The notes below the pieces were generated by a model. The model ran no database searches, had not been told where the DNA came from, and saw nothing but the letters and a program-made list of their open reading frames with translations. Positions 22,567 through 32,126 of a DNA stretch of 64,000 nt are shown piece after piece. Both the position numbers and the translations under genes were made by a program. Source of the DNA: JAKCDU01 sp035551615 (GTDB taxonomy: Bacteria; Actinomycetota; Acidimicrobiia; Acidimicrobiales; Palsa-688); contig DASZNC010000030.1 of assembly GCA_035551615.1 (NCBI GenBank), positions 10,611 to 74,610 of the forward strand, given 5' to 3'. Within the stretch, counting starts at the first letter, position 1. Every line of letters begins with the position of its first letter.

Positions 22567-24747
22567 CTACTCGGGGGTCAACCAGAGGACGCCCAGCGGG
22601 GGCACCGTCAGTTCCGCCGAGTACGGCCGGCCGTGCCACGGATGCTCACCCGCCTCGACTGCGCCCATGTTGCCCAACCCGCTGCCGCCCCACTCGTGGG
22701 CGTCGGTGTTGACGACCTCACGCCAACGGCCCGCGGCTGGGAACCCGACCCGGTAACCGTGACGGGGCAGGGGAGTCAGGTTGGCCACGCACACGACCGA
22801 GCGGCCCCAGTCCCCGTCGGCCGGGCGACGGACGAAGGAGATCACGCTCTGGTCGGAGTCGTCGGCGTCGACCCACTCGAAGCCGTCGGGCGAATCGTCG
22901 CGTTCCCATAGGGCGGGGAGCTCGCGGTAGGCGCCGTTGAGGGCCCGCAACAGGTCGCGGACGCCGCGATGCGAATCCCACTGATCGAGAATCCACCAGT
23001 CCAGTTCCTGCTCGTAGTTCCACTCCCGCTCGGGGGCCAGTTCGGCCCCCATGAAGAGCAGCTGCTTGCCCGGGTGGGCCCACATCCAGGCGTAGAGCGC
23101 CCGCAGGTTGGCCAGCTGCTGCCAGCGGTCGCCGGGCATCTTGGTGAGCATGGAGCCCTTGCCGTGGACGACCTCGTCATGCGACAACGGCAGCACGAAG
23201 TTCTCCGACCAGGCGTAGATCAGACCGAAGGTAAGGGCGTGGTGGTGGTACCGCCGGTGGATGGGATCGTGCTCGAAGTAGTCGAGGGTGTCGTGCATCC
23301 AGCCCATGTTCCATTTGAACCCGAAGCCCAGGCCGCCGAGGTAGGTCGGACGGGAGACGCCCGGCCAGGCGGTGGACTCCTCCGCCATCACCGTGGCGCC
23401 GGGGTAGAGCCCGAACAGCGTCTCGTTGACCTGCTTCAGGAAGTCGACGGCATCCAGGTTCTCCCGGCCGCCGAACTTGTTCGGTACCCACTGCCCGGCC
23501 TCGCGGGAGTAGTCGAGGTAGAGCATCGAGGCCACCGCATCGACCCGGAGGCCGTCGATGTGGAACTCCTCGACCCAGTACAGGGCGTTGGCCAGCAGGA
23601 AGTTGCGCACCTCGTTGCGGCCGAAATTGAAGATCAGCGTGCCCCAGTCCTGGTGCTCGCCCTGGCGGGGGTCGCTGTGCTCGTACAGGGCCGTCCCGTC
23701 GAAGCGGGCCAGGGCGAACTCGTCCTTCGGGAAATGGGCCGGGACCCAGTCGACGATGACCCCGATGCCGGCCTGGTGCAGCGTGTCGACGAGGAAGCGG
23801 AAGTCGTCGGGCGAACCGAACCGCGACGTCGGCGCGTAGTAGCCGGACACCTGATAGCCCCAGGAGCCGGCGAAGGGGTGCTCGGCGACGGGCATGAACT
23901 CGATGTGGGTGAAGCCCAGATCTTTGATGTAGTCGGGCAGCACCTCGGCCAACTCGCGGTAGCGCAACGGCCGCCGCTCCCCGTCGTGGGTCCACCGCCA
24001 CGAGCCCACGTGCATCTCATAGATCGAAACCGGCTCGTGCAACAGGTCGCCGGCGGCCCGGGCCTCGATCCATCCGTCGTCGGCCCACTGGTGGCCAGGG
24101 GCGCCGGTGACGATGCTGGCCGTCGCCGGCGGGACCTCCATGGCGAAGGCCATCGGGTCGGTCTTCAGGATGATGCGGTCGTCGGCTGCGACCAACTCGT
24201 ACTTGTAACGGGCGCCGGCCCCAACTCCCGGCACGAACAACTCCCAGACCCCCGACGCGCCGAGCGCCCTCATCTGGTGGACCCGGCCGTCCCAGAAGTT
24301 CCAGTCGCCGACCACGCGCACCGCTTTGGCGTTGGGCGCCCACACCGCGAACGCCACGCCCTCGTGGCCCTCGTGCACCCGGCAGTGGGCACCGAGCACC
24401 TCCCACAGGCGGTGGTGGCGACCTTCGCCGAACAGGTGCAGGTCCACGTCACCGAGGGTGGGCCACGCCCGGTAGGGATCCGCGAAGCGGAACGTCGTCG
24501 GCGTGTCGCCCCGCTCGTAGTCGGCCTCGAGCTCGTAGACCGGGTCGTCCTCGTCGCCATCCAGCCGACCCTCGAACATCCCGGCCGGATGGGTCATCTT
24601 CATCTTGATCGCAGTGCCACCGGAGATGATCCGCATCGCTTTCGCATCGGGTCGGTAGGCCCGCACCGCACCGCCGTGGTGGCCGAGAATGCGATGAGGG
24701 TCGTTGTGCCGCCCGGCAACAACCAGTTCGAGTTCCCTGTCAGCCAT
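22567..24747 (-). CDS. glgB: 1,4-alpha-glucan branching enzyme (GH13_9)
   Basis: Creates alpha-1,6 branches in glycogen-like glucan. 726 residues. It has an N-terminal extension domain, a carbohydrate-binding CBM48 (about 105-205), then the GH13 barrel: GSWGYQVSGYYAPTSRFG, nucleophile Asp403 in DGLRVDAVASMLY, acid/base Glu456 in MAEESTAWPG, and Asp524 in LSHDEVVHGK. An all-beta domain closes the protein. ATG with AAGGAGG 6 bases upstream; its first 8 bases overlap the end of mak. It is the last gene of glgE-treS-mak-glgB and supplies branch points for the GlgE glucan. Confidence 0.96.
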   Translation of the reverse strand: MADRELELVVAGRHNDPHRILGHHGGAVRAYRPDAKAMRIISGGTAIKMKMTHPAGMFEGRLDGDEDDPVYELEADYERGDTPTTFRFADPYRAWPTLGDVDLHLFGEGRHHRLWEVLGAHCRVHEGHEGVAFAVWAPNAKAVRVVGDWNFWDGRVHQMRALGASGVWELFVPGVGAGARYKYELVAADDRIILKTDPMAFAMEVPPATASIVTGAPGHQWADDGWIEARAAGDLLHEPVSIYEMHVGSWRWTHDGERRPLRYRELAEVLPDYIKDLGFTHIEFMPVAEHPFAGSWGYQVSGYYAPTSRFGSPDDFRFLVDTLHQAGIGVIVDWVPAHFPKDEFALARFDGTALYEHSDPRQGEHQDWGTLIFNFGRNEVRNFLLANALYWVEEFHIDGLRVDAVASMLYLDYSREAGQWVPNKFGGRENLDAVDFLKQVNETLFGLYPGATVMAEESTAWPGVSRPTYLGGLGFGFKWNMGWMHDTLDYFEHDPIHRRYHHHALTFGLIYAWSENFVLPLSHDEVVHGKGSMLTKMPGDRWQQLANLRALYAWMWAHPGKQLLFMGAELAPEREWNYEQELDWWILDQWDSHRGVRDLLRALNGAYRELPALWERDDSPDGFEWVDADDSDQSVISFVRRPADGDWGRSVVCVANLTPLPRHGYRVGFPAAGRWREVVNTDAHEWGGSGLGNMGAVEAGEHPWHGRPYSAELTVPPLGVLWLTPE

Positions 24748-26089
24748 TTCCGCCTCCTTCGACCAGCCGTTCGAGGGCGTCGAGGGGTATTGCTACCCAG
24801 TCCGGCCGATAAGAAAGCTCGTACTCCAACTCGTAGAGCGCCTTGTCCAACTCATAGGCGGTCATCACCGCAGCTGACGCCGGGGTGTCGGGCAGCAGTG
24901 CAGCCACGTCGGCGTGGCCCAGATACCCGTCCAGGAACGCCTGTCGATTGTGCGACTCCCACGCCCGGGCGGTCGGGATCATGTCGGCCCAATCCGGCAC
25001 CGCCCGCTCCATCAGGGCGTGCCGGGATGCGTAGTGGAACGAGCGGAGCATCCCGGTTACGTCCTTGAACGGAGATGCCGGCACGATCCGGTCGTCGACC
25101 GACTTGGCCGGCTCGCCCTCGAAGTCGAGCACGAACCAGCCCAGGTCGGTCCGCATCACCTGGCCCAGGTGGTAGTCACCGTGCACCCGGATGAAAGGAC
25201 CCGGATCGGTGACCGTGCCGAGGTGCTCGAGCATGGGTCGGGCCGCCTCGAGCAGATCCCGATCGAGGTGCCGTCCGGCCCCGGCCAGCCGGTCCGGCAG
25301 CCCGCCGATGAGGGCCGCCCACCCGGATCGGGCCACCTCGGTCGGCGCCGGCGCGAACGCCCGGCTCAGGGCCACGTGCATCTCGGCCGTGACCCGGCCC
25401 AGCCGCTCGGCCTCGGCGGCGAAGTCGCCGCCCGCCTCGCCCGGCACATCCACGTCCTCACTGCTGTAGAAGTTGCGGAGCGAGGTCAGGGCCAACGCCC
25501 ATCCCTCGGTGCCCCCGGCCAGAAACTCCTGGGCGAAGGCCAGGTCGTAGGTCTCGTCGCGCCAGTGCACCAGGGGCCCGGCGACATGGGTGAACCCGTT
25601 CCCGGCCAGCGCCGAGGTCACCTCGATGTCCGGATTCCGGCCGGCATGGAGATGGCGGAACAGCTTGAGGATCAGCCGGTCGTCGAACACCAGAGAGGTA
25701 TTCGACTGCTCCACCCCCATCGGTCGGCTTCGGGTCGCCGACTGCTGGCCTTCCGAGGCCACGGACAGCAGGCGCTTGGCCAGGTCCGGATCCCACACCG
25801 CGTCGTAGATGAACACCCCGTCGGCGGTGCCGAGCACGGCACTCTCGTGCCCGTTCAGGAAATCGGCCACCTCACCGGCCGGTCGCATGCCGAGCACCAC
25901 CTGGTAGCAATCGCCGGCCACGTCGACCAGCAGCTGCCACATCTGGTGCTGCTGCCCGTCGGACCACAGTTGGCGTGACGTCGTGATCCGCACGTCGGCG
26001 GCCGCCGGCTCACCACCGGAGAACCACCTCTGGGCGCCCAGGTAGTGCGGGAGCCACTCGGCCAGCTCGACCGGCAGTTCATCGTTCAC
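24740..26089 (-). CDS. mak: Maltokinase
   Basis: Phosphorylates maltose to maltose-1-phosphate, the substrate of GlgE. 449 residues, close to known Mak/Pep2 proteins. The N-terminal cap (LPHYLGAQRWFSG) and the kinase-like core are visible: VHGDYHLGQVM (catalytic Asp) and VLDFEGEPAKS (metal-binding Asp), both hallmarks of the aminoglycoside-phosphotransferase-like fold. The GTG at 26089 overlaps the treS stop (GTGA). A long open frame upstream runs inside treS and is rejected. In many genomes mak is fused to treS; here the two are separate but coupled. Confidence 0.94.
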   Translation of the reverse strand: MNDELPVELAEWLPHYLGAQRWFSGGEPAAADVRITTSRQLWSDGQQHQMWQLLVDVAGDCYQVVLGMRPAGEVADFLNGHESAVLGTADGVFIYDAVWDPDLAKRLLSVASEGQQSATRSRPMGVEQSNTSLVFDDRLILKLFRHLHAGRNPDIEVTSALAGNGFTHVAGPLVHWRDETYDLAFAQEFLAGGTEGWALALTSLRNFYSSEDVDVPGEAGGDFAAEAERLGRVTAEMHVALSRAFAPAPTEVARSGWAALIGGLPDRLAGAGRHLDRDLLEAARPMLEHLGTVTDPGPFIRVHGDYHLGQVMRTDLGWFVLDFEGEPAKSVDDRIVPASPFKDVTGMLRSFHYASRHALMERAVPDWADMIPTARAWESHNRQAFLDGYLGHADVAALLPDTPASAAVMTAYELDKALYELEYELSYRPDWVAIPLDALERLVEGGGNG

Positions 26090-27780
26090 CCGCCACCCCC
26101 GGACGGGTCGACCAACTCGAACCAGTAGAAGCTGTAGGGCGCCAGGGTGATGAAGTACGGCAGCTCGCCGATCCGCGGGAACGGCACCCGCCCGAGCAGC
26201 TCGATCGGTACCCGCCCCTCCCACTGCTGGAGGGGCAGTTCGGCCGGCTGGGCCAGCTTGGACAGGTTGCAGACGCACAGGACTATGTCCGGCCCACCCG
26301 GTGCCAGCTCCCCTTCCGCCGGCTCGTGGTCCTGGGCGGGCGGCGCCTCGAGGGTCCTGACGTAGGCGAGCACCGACGGGTTGTCCAGGGTGACCACCTC
26401 GAACGATCCGGTACCGAACACGGGATGCTGCTTGCGCACCTCCAGCATCCGCTTCATCCAGTGCAGGAAGGAGCTCTGGTTGCGCATCCCGGCTTCGACG
26501 TTGACCGCCTGGTAGCCGTAGACGGGGTCCATGAGGGGCGGCAGATACAGCTGGGCGAAGTCGGCCGCGCTGAAGCCACCGTTGCGGTCGGGCGACCACT
26601 GCATCGGGGTCCGCACGCCGTCGCGGTCACCCAGATAGATGTTGTCGCCCATGGCGATCTCGTCGCCGTAGTACAGGATGGGCGAGCCCGGAAACGAGAA
26701 CAGCAGGGCGTGCAGGAGCTCGGCCACCCGACGGTCGTTCTCCACGAGCGGGGCCAACCGGCGACCGATGCCGATGTTGCGCTTCATGCGCGGGTCTTTG
26801 GCGTACTCCGCCCACATGTAGTCCCGCTCCTCGTCGGTGACCATCTCGAGGGTCAACTCGTCGTGGTTGCGGAGGAAGATGCCCCATTGGCAGCCGTCCG
26901 GAATTTCCGGCGTGCGGGCCAGGATTTCCGTGATCGGATAGCGCTGCTCCCGGCGCACGGCCATGAACATGCGGGGCATCACCGGGAAGTGGAAGCACAT
27001 GTGGCACTCGTCGCCCTGGCCGAAGTACTGGACCACGTCCTCGGGCCACTGGTTGGCCTCGGCCAGAAGCACCCGTCCCGGGTAGAGGGAGTCGATCTCC
27101 TTGCGCAGCCGGCGCAGGTAGTCGTGCGTCTCCGTCAGGTTCTCGCAGTTGGTCCCTTCCCGCTCGAACAGGTAGGGCACGGCATCGAGCCGGAAGCCGT
27201 CGAGTCCGATGTCGAGCCAGTACCGGCAGACGTCGATCATCGTGTCCGCCACCTCGGGGTTGTCGTAGTTCAGGTCCGGCTGGTGGTGGAAGAAACGATG
27301 CCAGTAGTACTGACCCCGCTGGGCGTCGTGGGTCCAGTTCGACTTCTCGGTGTCGACGAAGATGATGCGGGCGTCGTTGTAGGCCGACTCGTCGTCGCTC
27401 CACACGTACCAGTCGGCCTTCGGATTGGTGCGGTCGAGGCGCGACTCCTGGAACCAGGGATGCTGGTCCGAGGTGTGGTTCATGACCACGTCGGCGATGA
27501 TCCGGATACCCCGCTTGTGGGCTTCCTCGATCAGTTCGACGGCGTCGGCCAGGTCGCCGTACTCCGGCAGGATGGTCCAGAAATCGCTGATGTCGTAGCC
27601 ACCGTCGCGCAGGGGCGACTGGTAGAAGGGCAACAGCCAGAGGCAGTCGACGCCGAGCCACTGCAGGTAGTCCAGTTTCGACGTCAGTCCGGCCAGGTCG
27701 CCGGTGCCGTCACCGTTGCCGTCATAGAAACCCCGGACCAGGACCTCATAGAAGACAGCCGTCTGAAACCAGTTTGTCAC
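26086..27780 (-). CDS. treS: Trehalose synthase (maltose alpha-D-glucosyltransferase)
   Basis: Interconverts trehalose and maltose; in this operon probably feeds maltose to Mak. 564 residues, GH13_16. It starts VTNWFQTAVFYEVLVRGFYDGNGDG at a GTG overlapping the glgE stop (GTGA). Catalytic residues are Asp199 in DGFRLDAVPYLF, Glu241 in LLAEANQWPED and Asp307 in LRNHDELT. The TreS-specific CHMCFHFPVMPRMFMA stretch is present. There is no fused kinase domain. Confidence 0.95.
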   Translation of the reverse strand: MTNWFQTAVFYEVLVRGFYDGNGDGTGDLAGLTSKLDYLQWLGVDCLWLLPFYQSPLRDGGYDISDFWTILPEYGDLADAVELIEEAHKRGIRIIADVVMNHTSDQHPWFQESRLDRTNPKADWYVWSDDESAYNDARIIFVDTEKSNWTHDAQRGQYYWHRFFHHQPDLNYDNPEVADTMIDVCRYWLDIGLDGFRLDAVPYLFEREGTNCENLTETHDYLRRLRKEIDSLYPGRVLLAEANQWPEDVVQYFGQGDECHMCFHFPVMPRMFMAVRREQRYPITEILARTPEIPDGCQWGIFLRNHDELTLEMVTDEERDYMWAEYAKDPRMKRNIGIGRRLAPLVENDRRVAELLHALLFSFPGSPILYYGDEIAMGDNIYLGDRDGVRTPMQWSPDRNGGFSAADFAQLYLPPLMDPVYGYQAVNVEAGMRNQSSFLHWMKRMLEVRKQHPVFGTGSFEVVTLDNPSVLAYVRTLEAPPAQDHEPAEGELAPGGPDIVLCVCNLSKLAQPAELPLQQWEGRVPIELLGRVPFPRIGELPYFITLAPYSFYWFELVDPSGGGG

Positions 27781-29528
27781 CCGGCCTCCGAGCTGAGGTT
27801 GAGGGAGAAGATGTGGGCCACTCTTGTCTGCGGATCCAGCCTCACGTAGGGATCGGCGCCGATCCACGTGTAGGTCTCGCGCGACAGTTCGTCGTAGACG
27901 AGATAGGGAGTGAATGCGGGCAGGCCCATCTTGGCCGGATCGAGGTGCAACACAGCGTCCTGGGTGTTGTGGGGATCCAGGTTGACGACGGTGAGCACAT
28001 GGTCGCGCTCATCGTCGCTGGTCTTGCTGTAGGCGACGATCTGCGGGTTCGACGTCGGCCAGAACTGCGTGGACCGCAACCGGGCGAACGCCGGGTGGTA
28101 GCGCCGGATGCGGTTGACCGATGCCATGAGGGGCGCGAGCGAGTCGGGCCGGTCGAAGTCACGGTGACGGATCTCGTACTTCTCGGAGTTGAGGTACTCC
28201 TCGTTGGTCTCCGCCGCCGGCGCGTTCTCGTACAACTCGTACCCGGAGTAGACACCGTAGGAAGGCGACAAGGTGGCCGCCAGGACGTAACGCAGCGCGA
28301 ACGCGCTGCGTGGGCCGTTGCGCAGAGGCCCGGCCAGGATGTCGGGGGTGTTGGGCCAGAAGTTGGGGCGCATGTAGTCGGCCTTGGGGCCCTGCGCGAG
28401 CTCCTCCATGTAGGCCCACAGGCCTTCCTCGCCGTGCTGCTCTGTCCGCCAGGTGAAGTAGGTGTAGCTCTGGCTGAATCCGGACTCGGCCAGGCGGGCC
28501 ATCACGTGCGGGCGGGTGAAGGCCTCGGCCAGGAACAGGACATCAGGATGTTCGGCCTGCACCTGCTCGATCACCCACTCCCAGAACGCCATCGGCTTGG
28601 TGTGAGGGTTGTCGACGCGGAAGATGCGCACGCCGAACGAGATCCAGTGGTCCAGTATCTGTTTGCACGCCGACCACATGGCCACCCGGTCCTTCTCCCG
28701 CTCGGGCCAGAAGTTCAGCGGGTAGATGTCCTGGTAGATCTTCGGCGGGTTCTCGGCGCAGGCGATGGTGCCATCCGGGCGGTGGTGGAACCACTCGGGA
28801 TGCTCGTGCACCCAGGGATGGTCGGGTGAGCACTGCAGCGCGTAGTCGAGGGCCAGCTCCATGCCGTTGGCCTTCAGCTCGGCGATCAGATCCAGCAGAT
28901 CGTCCTCGGTCCCCAGATCGGGGTGGATGGCGGTGTGGCCCCCCATCTCGCCGCCGATGGCCCACGGGCTGCCGGGGTCGTCCGGACCGGCCTCCAACGT
29001 GTTGTTGGGACCCTTGCGGAAGGTCCGGCCGATCGGATGGATGGGAGGCACGTACAGGACGTCGAACCCCAGCCCGGCCAGGTCCGGCACCCGGGTGGTC
29101 ACCCCCTTGAAGCCGCCGAACGAGCGCGGGAACAACTCGTACCAGGCGCCGAACAACGCCCGCTCGCGGTCCACCCACAGGCGGGCCGGCTCGGCCGTCG
29201 TCAGGTCCACGGCGGTGTCGAAGTCGAGGGTCTCGCCGGTCATGCCGAAACGGACGGTGTGACCCTGCACTTCTATCCGGTGGCGCCCGATGCCGGTGGG
29301 GGTGACATATGCCTCCCACTCGTCGTTGCCGAGCGGCACCAGCTGGCACATGTCCACGGGCTCGGCGGATTCGTCAGCGAACAACAGCACTCGACCGGCG
29401 ATCGGATCATGGCCGTCACGGAACATGACTGCCGTGACGTGGATCCGCTCGCCGGTAACCGCCTTGGCGTAGTGGCTGGGCAGGGGGGTTCGAGGCCTGA
29501 TGTCCTCGATCACGAGGCGTCCGGTCAC
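27777..29528 (-). CDS. glgE: Alpha-1,4-glucan:maltose-1-phosphate maltosyltransferase
   Basis: Extends alpha-glucan with maltosyl units from maltose-1-phosphate. 583 residues, shorter than the roughly 660-700 of Streptomyces and mycobacterial GlgE. Landmarks are PAKAV-like SHYAKAVTGE near the N-terminus, YVPPIHPIGRTFRKGPNN, nucleophile Asp306 in FRVDNPHTKP and Glu335 in FLAEAFTRP. The start was set at GTG 29528 (MTGRLVIEDI) because TAGCGT ends 7 bases upstream and homologues begin with a similar GRxxI(D/E)D run. A GTG at 29537 is possible. It heads the operon and diverges from glgP. Confidence 0.94.
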   Translation of the reverse strand: MTGRLVIEDIRPRTPLPSHYAKAVTGERIHVTAVMFRDGHDPIAGRVLLFADESAEPVDMCQLVPLGNDEWEAYVTPTGIGRHRIEVQGHTVRFGMTGETLDFDTAVDLTTAEPARLWVDRERALFGAWYELFPRSFGGFKGVTTRVPDLAGLGFDVLYVPPIHPIGRTFRKGPNNTLEAGPDDPGSPWAIGGEMGGHTAIHPDLGTEDDLLDLIAELKANGMELALDYALQCSPDHPWVHEHPEWFHHRPDGTIACAENPPKIYQDIYPLNFWPEREKDRVAMWSACKQILDHWISFGVRIFRVDNPHTKPMAFWEWVIEQVQAEHPDVLFLAEAFTRPHVMARLAESGFSQSYTYFTWRTEQHGEEGLWAYMEELAQGPKADYMRPNFWPNTPDILAGPLRNGPRSAFALRYVLAATLSPSYGVYSGYELYENAPAAETNEEYLNSEKYEIRHRDFDRPDSLAPLMASVNRIRRYHPAFARLRSTQFWPTSNPQIVAYSKTSDDERDHVLTVVNLDPHNTQDAVLHLDPAKMGLPAFTPYLVYDELSRETYTWIGADPYVRLDPQTRVAHIFSLNLSSEAG

Positions 29529-29535
29529 AAACGTC

Positions 29536-29541
29536 ACGCTA
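29536..29541 (-). promoter_or_regulatory. -10 box of glgE-treS-mak-glgB
   Basis: TAGCGT on the minus strand, seven bases before GTG 29528. It overlaps the alternative upstream GTG, which argues against using that codon. Confidence 0.4.
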
Positions 29542-29583
29542 CCCCCACCGGCGCGGAGGGAATCGGGGGGTGGATCCAGTGGG

Positions 29584-29589
29584 TACCGT
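29584..29589 (+). promoter_or_regulatory. -10 box of glgP
   Basis: TACCGT ends 7 bases before GTG 29597. The divergent glgE box lies about 45 bp away. Confidence 0.4.
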
Positions 29590-29596
29590 GGCGGGT

Positions 29597-32125
29597 GTGA
29601 AAGCCCTGCGCAGTTTCACTGTCCGCGCCCGCCTACCCGAGCCCCTGGTCCCCTTGCAGGAACTGGCTTTCAACCTCCGCTGGTCGTGGGACGTGCGGAC
29701 CCGGGACCTGTTCCGATGGGTGGATCCACAGATTTGGGAGCTGACGTTCCACGATCCGGTGCGGCTCCTGTCGCTCGTCGGTCGCCAGCGCCTCGACCAG
29801 CTGACGGCCGATCCGGCCTTCATGGGCTCACTCAACGAGATGCACGCCGAGTTGCAGCGCTACCAGGGCGGTCCCCGCTGGTTCCAGTCCCGGAGCCGGT
29901 CCCCGCTGCGGGCGGTCGCCTACTTCTCGCCGGAGTTCGGCATCGCCGAGGCCCTGCCCCAGTACTCGGGCGGCCTGGGCGTGCTGGCCGGTGACCACCT
30001 GAAGGCATCCAGCAGCCTGGGGGTACCGCTGATCGGCGTCGGCCTGATGTACCGCCTCGGCTACTTCCGCCAGCACCTGGACTCCGAGGGCTGGCAGGAG
30101 GAGCGCTACCCGGTGCTCGACCCCCACGCCATGGCCCTCAACCTGGTCGACGGCGTCCGGGTCTCGGTGGATCTGGCCGGGTCCCCCCTGGAGGCCCAGG
30201 TCTGGCTGGCCCAGGTCGGGCGGGTGAAGCTCTACCTGCTCGACGCCGACGTCGACCCCAACCAGCCGGAGGTGCGCGAGGTCACCGACCGCCTGTACGG
30301 CGGGGGCACCGAACACCGCATCCGCCAGGAGATCCTGCTCGGCATCGGCGGCGTCCGGGCTCTCGACGCAGTGGGCGCCGACACCCAGGTGTTCCATACC
30401 AACGAGGGCCACGCTGGTTTCCTCGGCCTCGAACGCATCCGCCGGCTGATCACCAAGGACGGCCTGTCGTGGCACGAGGCGGTCGAAGCGGTGCGGGCCG
30501 GCACCGTCTTCACCACCCACACCCCGGTGCCGGCCGGCATCGACCGGTTCCCCCGGGAACTAATGGAGCGCTACTTCTCCGGATGGGCGGAAGAATGTGG
30601 CATTTCGATTGACACATTGATGGAGCTCGGTCATTTTCCCGGTGAGAGCCCGGCCGATCCGTTCAACATGGCGGTCATGGGCCTGCGCCTGGCCGGCCGG
30701 TCGAACGGCGTCGCCGCCCTCCACGGCCGGACCAGCCGGGAGATGTTCCAGGGTCTGTGGCCGCCGGTGCCGGCCGAGGAGGTGCCGATCACCTCGATCA
30801 CCAACGGCGTCCACGGCCGGACCTGGGTGTCGTCACAGATGGACGACCTCTACTCCAAGTACGTGTCCCCGGCATGGGACGACGCCGGTCCCGATGAGTG
30901 GGCCGGAATCGAGGACGCCCGCGATGACGAGGTGTGGCGGGTCCGTGAGCAGGGCCGGGAGGCACTGGTCGATTTCGTGCGGGACAGGACGCGGGCCGGG
31001 CTCCACGAGCGCGGCGTCTCGAGCAGCGACGCGGTATGGGTCGACGAGGTCCTCGACCCCCGCCATCTGATCATCGGTTTCTCCCGCCGCTTCGCCACCT
31101 ACAAGCGGGCCACGCTCCTCCTGTCCCAGCCCGACCGCCTCCGTCGTTTGCTGCTCGACGAGTTTCGTCCGGTGCAGTTGGTGTTCGCCGGCAAGGCCCA
31201 TCCGGCCGACGACCTGGGCAAGGACATGATCGCTCAGATCGTGCGCTTCTCCCGGGATCCGGCGGTCCGCCACCGTATGGCCTTCATCGAGAACTACGAC
31301 ATATCGGTGGCCCGCATGATGTACCAGGGCAGCGACGTCTGGCTGAACACGCCCCGCCGGCCGATGGAGGCGAGCGGCACCAGCGGGGAGAAGGCGGCTC
31401 TCAACGGCGCCCTCAACCTCTCCATCCTCGACGGCTGGTGGGACGAGATGTTCGACGGCGCCAACGGCTGGGCCATCTCCTCGGCCGAGACCATCACCGA
31501 CATGGACCATCGCGACGAGGTCGAGGCCAACAGCCTGTTCGAGATCCTGGAGCGGCAGATCGTGCCGCTGTACTACGAGCGCGGCGGCGGCCGGTACCCG
31601 AGGGAGTGGGTGTCACGCATCAAGGCATCGGCGCGCAGCCTGGGCCCGAAGGTCATGGCCTCACGCATGGTGAAGGACTACGTGCGCGAACTCTACGAGC
31701 CCACCGCCGGCCAGGCGGAGACGCTGGCGGCCGACGGGTTCGGCCGGGCCAAGGCACTGTCAGCCTGGAAGCAGCGGGTCAGAGCGGCCTGGGCGGAGGT
31801 CAAGGTGATCGATGTGGAGGCTGACGAGCCGACCGGCATGGTCGATCTGGGCGGTCGCCGCAACGTCACCGTCACCGTCGAGTTGGGGTCGTTGGAGCCG
31901 GGCGATGTGGCCGTCGAACTGCTGCACGGTCCGGTCGTCGGCGGTGACGAGCTGACCGATACCAAGATCGTCCACCTGACCCGCTCAGGAGGTGACGGCC
32001 CGCACCGCTACGAGGGCGTGTTCACCTGCGATCAGTCCGGCCGGCACGGGTACACGGTGCGGATCGTCCCGGCCCACCCGGACCTGGTGCAGTCCGTCGA
32101 CCTGGGATGCGTGGCGTGGGCCTGA
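29597..32125 (+). CDS. glgP: Alpha-glucan phosphorylase (GT35, short type)
   Basis: Releases glucose-1-phosphate from glucan chains using phosphate and PLP. 842 residues from GTG 29597. Key blocks are YFSPEFGIAEALPQYSGGLGVLAGDHLKAS, HTNEGHAGFL, FTTHTPVPAGIDRF and RRFATYKRATLL. The PLP lysine is in MEASGTSGEKAAL, equivalent to the EASGT...K signature. This is the AlgP/MalP-like branch common in Actinobacteria and Archaea. The divergent glgE operon builds the polymer it degrades. Its stop lies one base from the convergent meaB stop. Confidence 0.94.
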   Translation: MKALRSFTVRARLPEPLVPLQELAFNLRWSWDVRTRDLFRWVDPQIWELTFHDPVRLLSLVGRQRLDQLTADPAFMGSLNEMHAELQRYQGGPRWFQSRSRSPLRAVAYFSPEFGIAEALPQYSGGLGVLAGDHLKASSSLGVPLIGVGLMYRLGYFRQHLDSEGWQEERYPVLDPHAMALNLVDGVRVSVDLAGSPLEAQVWLAQVGRVKLYLLDADVDPNQPEVREVTDRLYGGGTEHRIRQEILLGIGGVRALDAVGADTQVFHTNEGHAGFLGLERIRRLITKDGLSWHEAVEAVRAGTVFTTHTPVPAGIDRFPRELMERYFSGWAEECGISIDTLMELGHFPGESPADPFNMAVMGLRLAGRSNGVAALHGRTSREMFQGLWPPVPAEEVPITSITNGVHGRTWVSSQMDDLYSKYVSPAWDDAGPDEWAGIEDARDDEVWRVREQGREALVDFVRDRTRAGLHERGVSSSDAVWVDEVLDPRHLIIGFSRRFATYKRATLLLSQPDRLRRLLLDEFRPVQLVFAGKAHPADDLGKDMIAQIVRFSRDPAVRHRMAFIENYDISVARMMYQGSDVWLNTPRRPMEASGTSGEKAALNGALNLSILDGWWDEMFDGANGWAISSAETITDMDHRDEVEANSLFEILERQIVPLYYERGGGRYPREWVSRIKASARSLGPKVMASRMVKDYVRELYEPTAGQAETLAADGFGRAKALSAWKQRVRAAWAEVKVIDVEADEPTGMVDLGGRRNVTVTVELGSLEPGDVAVELLHGPVVGGDELTDTKIVHLTRSGGDGPHRYEGVFTCDQSGRHGYTVRIVPAHPDLVQSVDLGCVAWA

Positions 32126-32126
32126 T

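Noticed and set aside
22969..25068. 699-codon plus-strand frame over glgB
   Set aside because: Shadow of glgB and mak; no motif, low-complexity translation.
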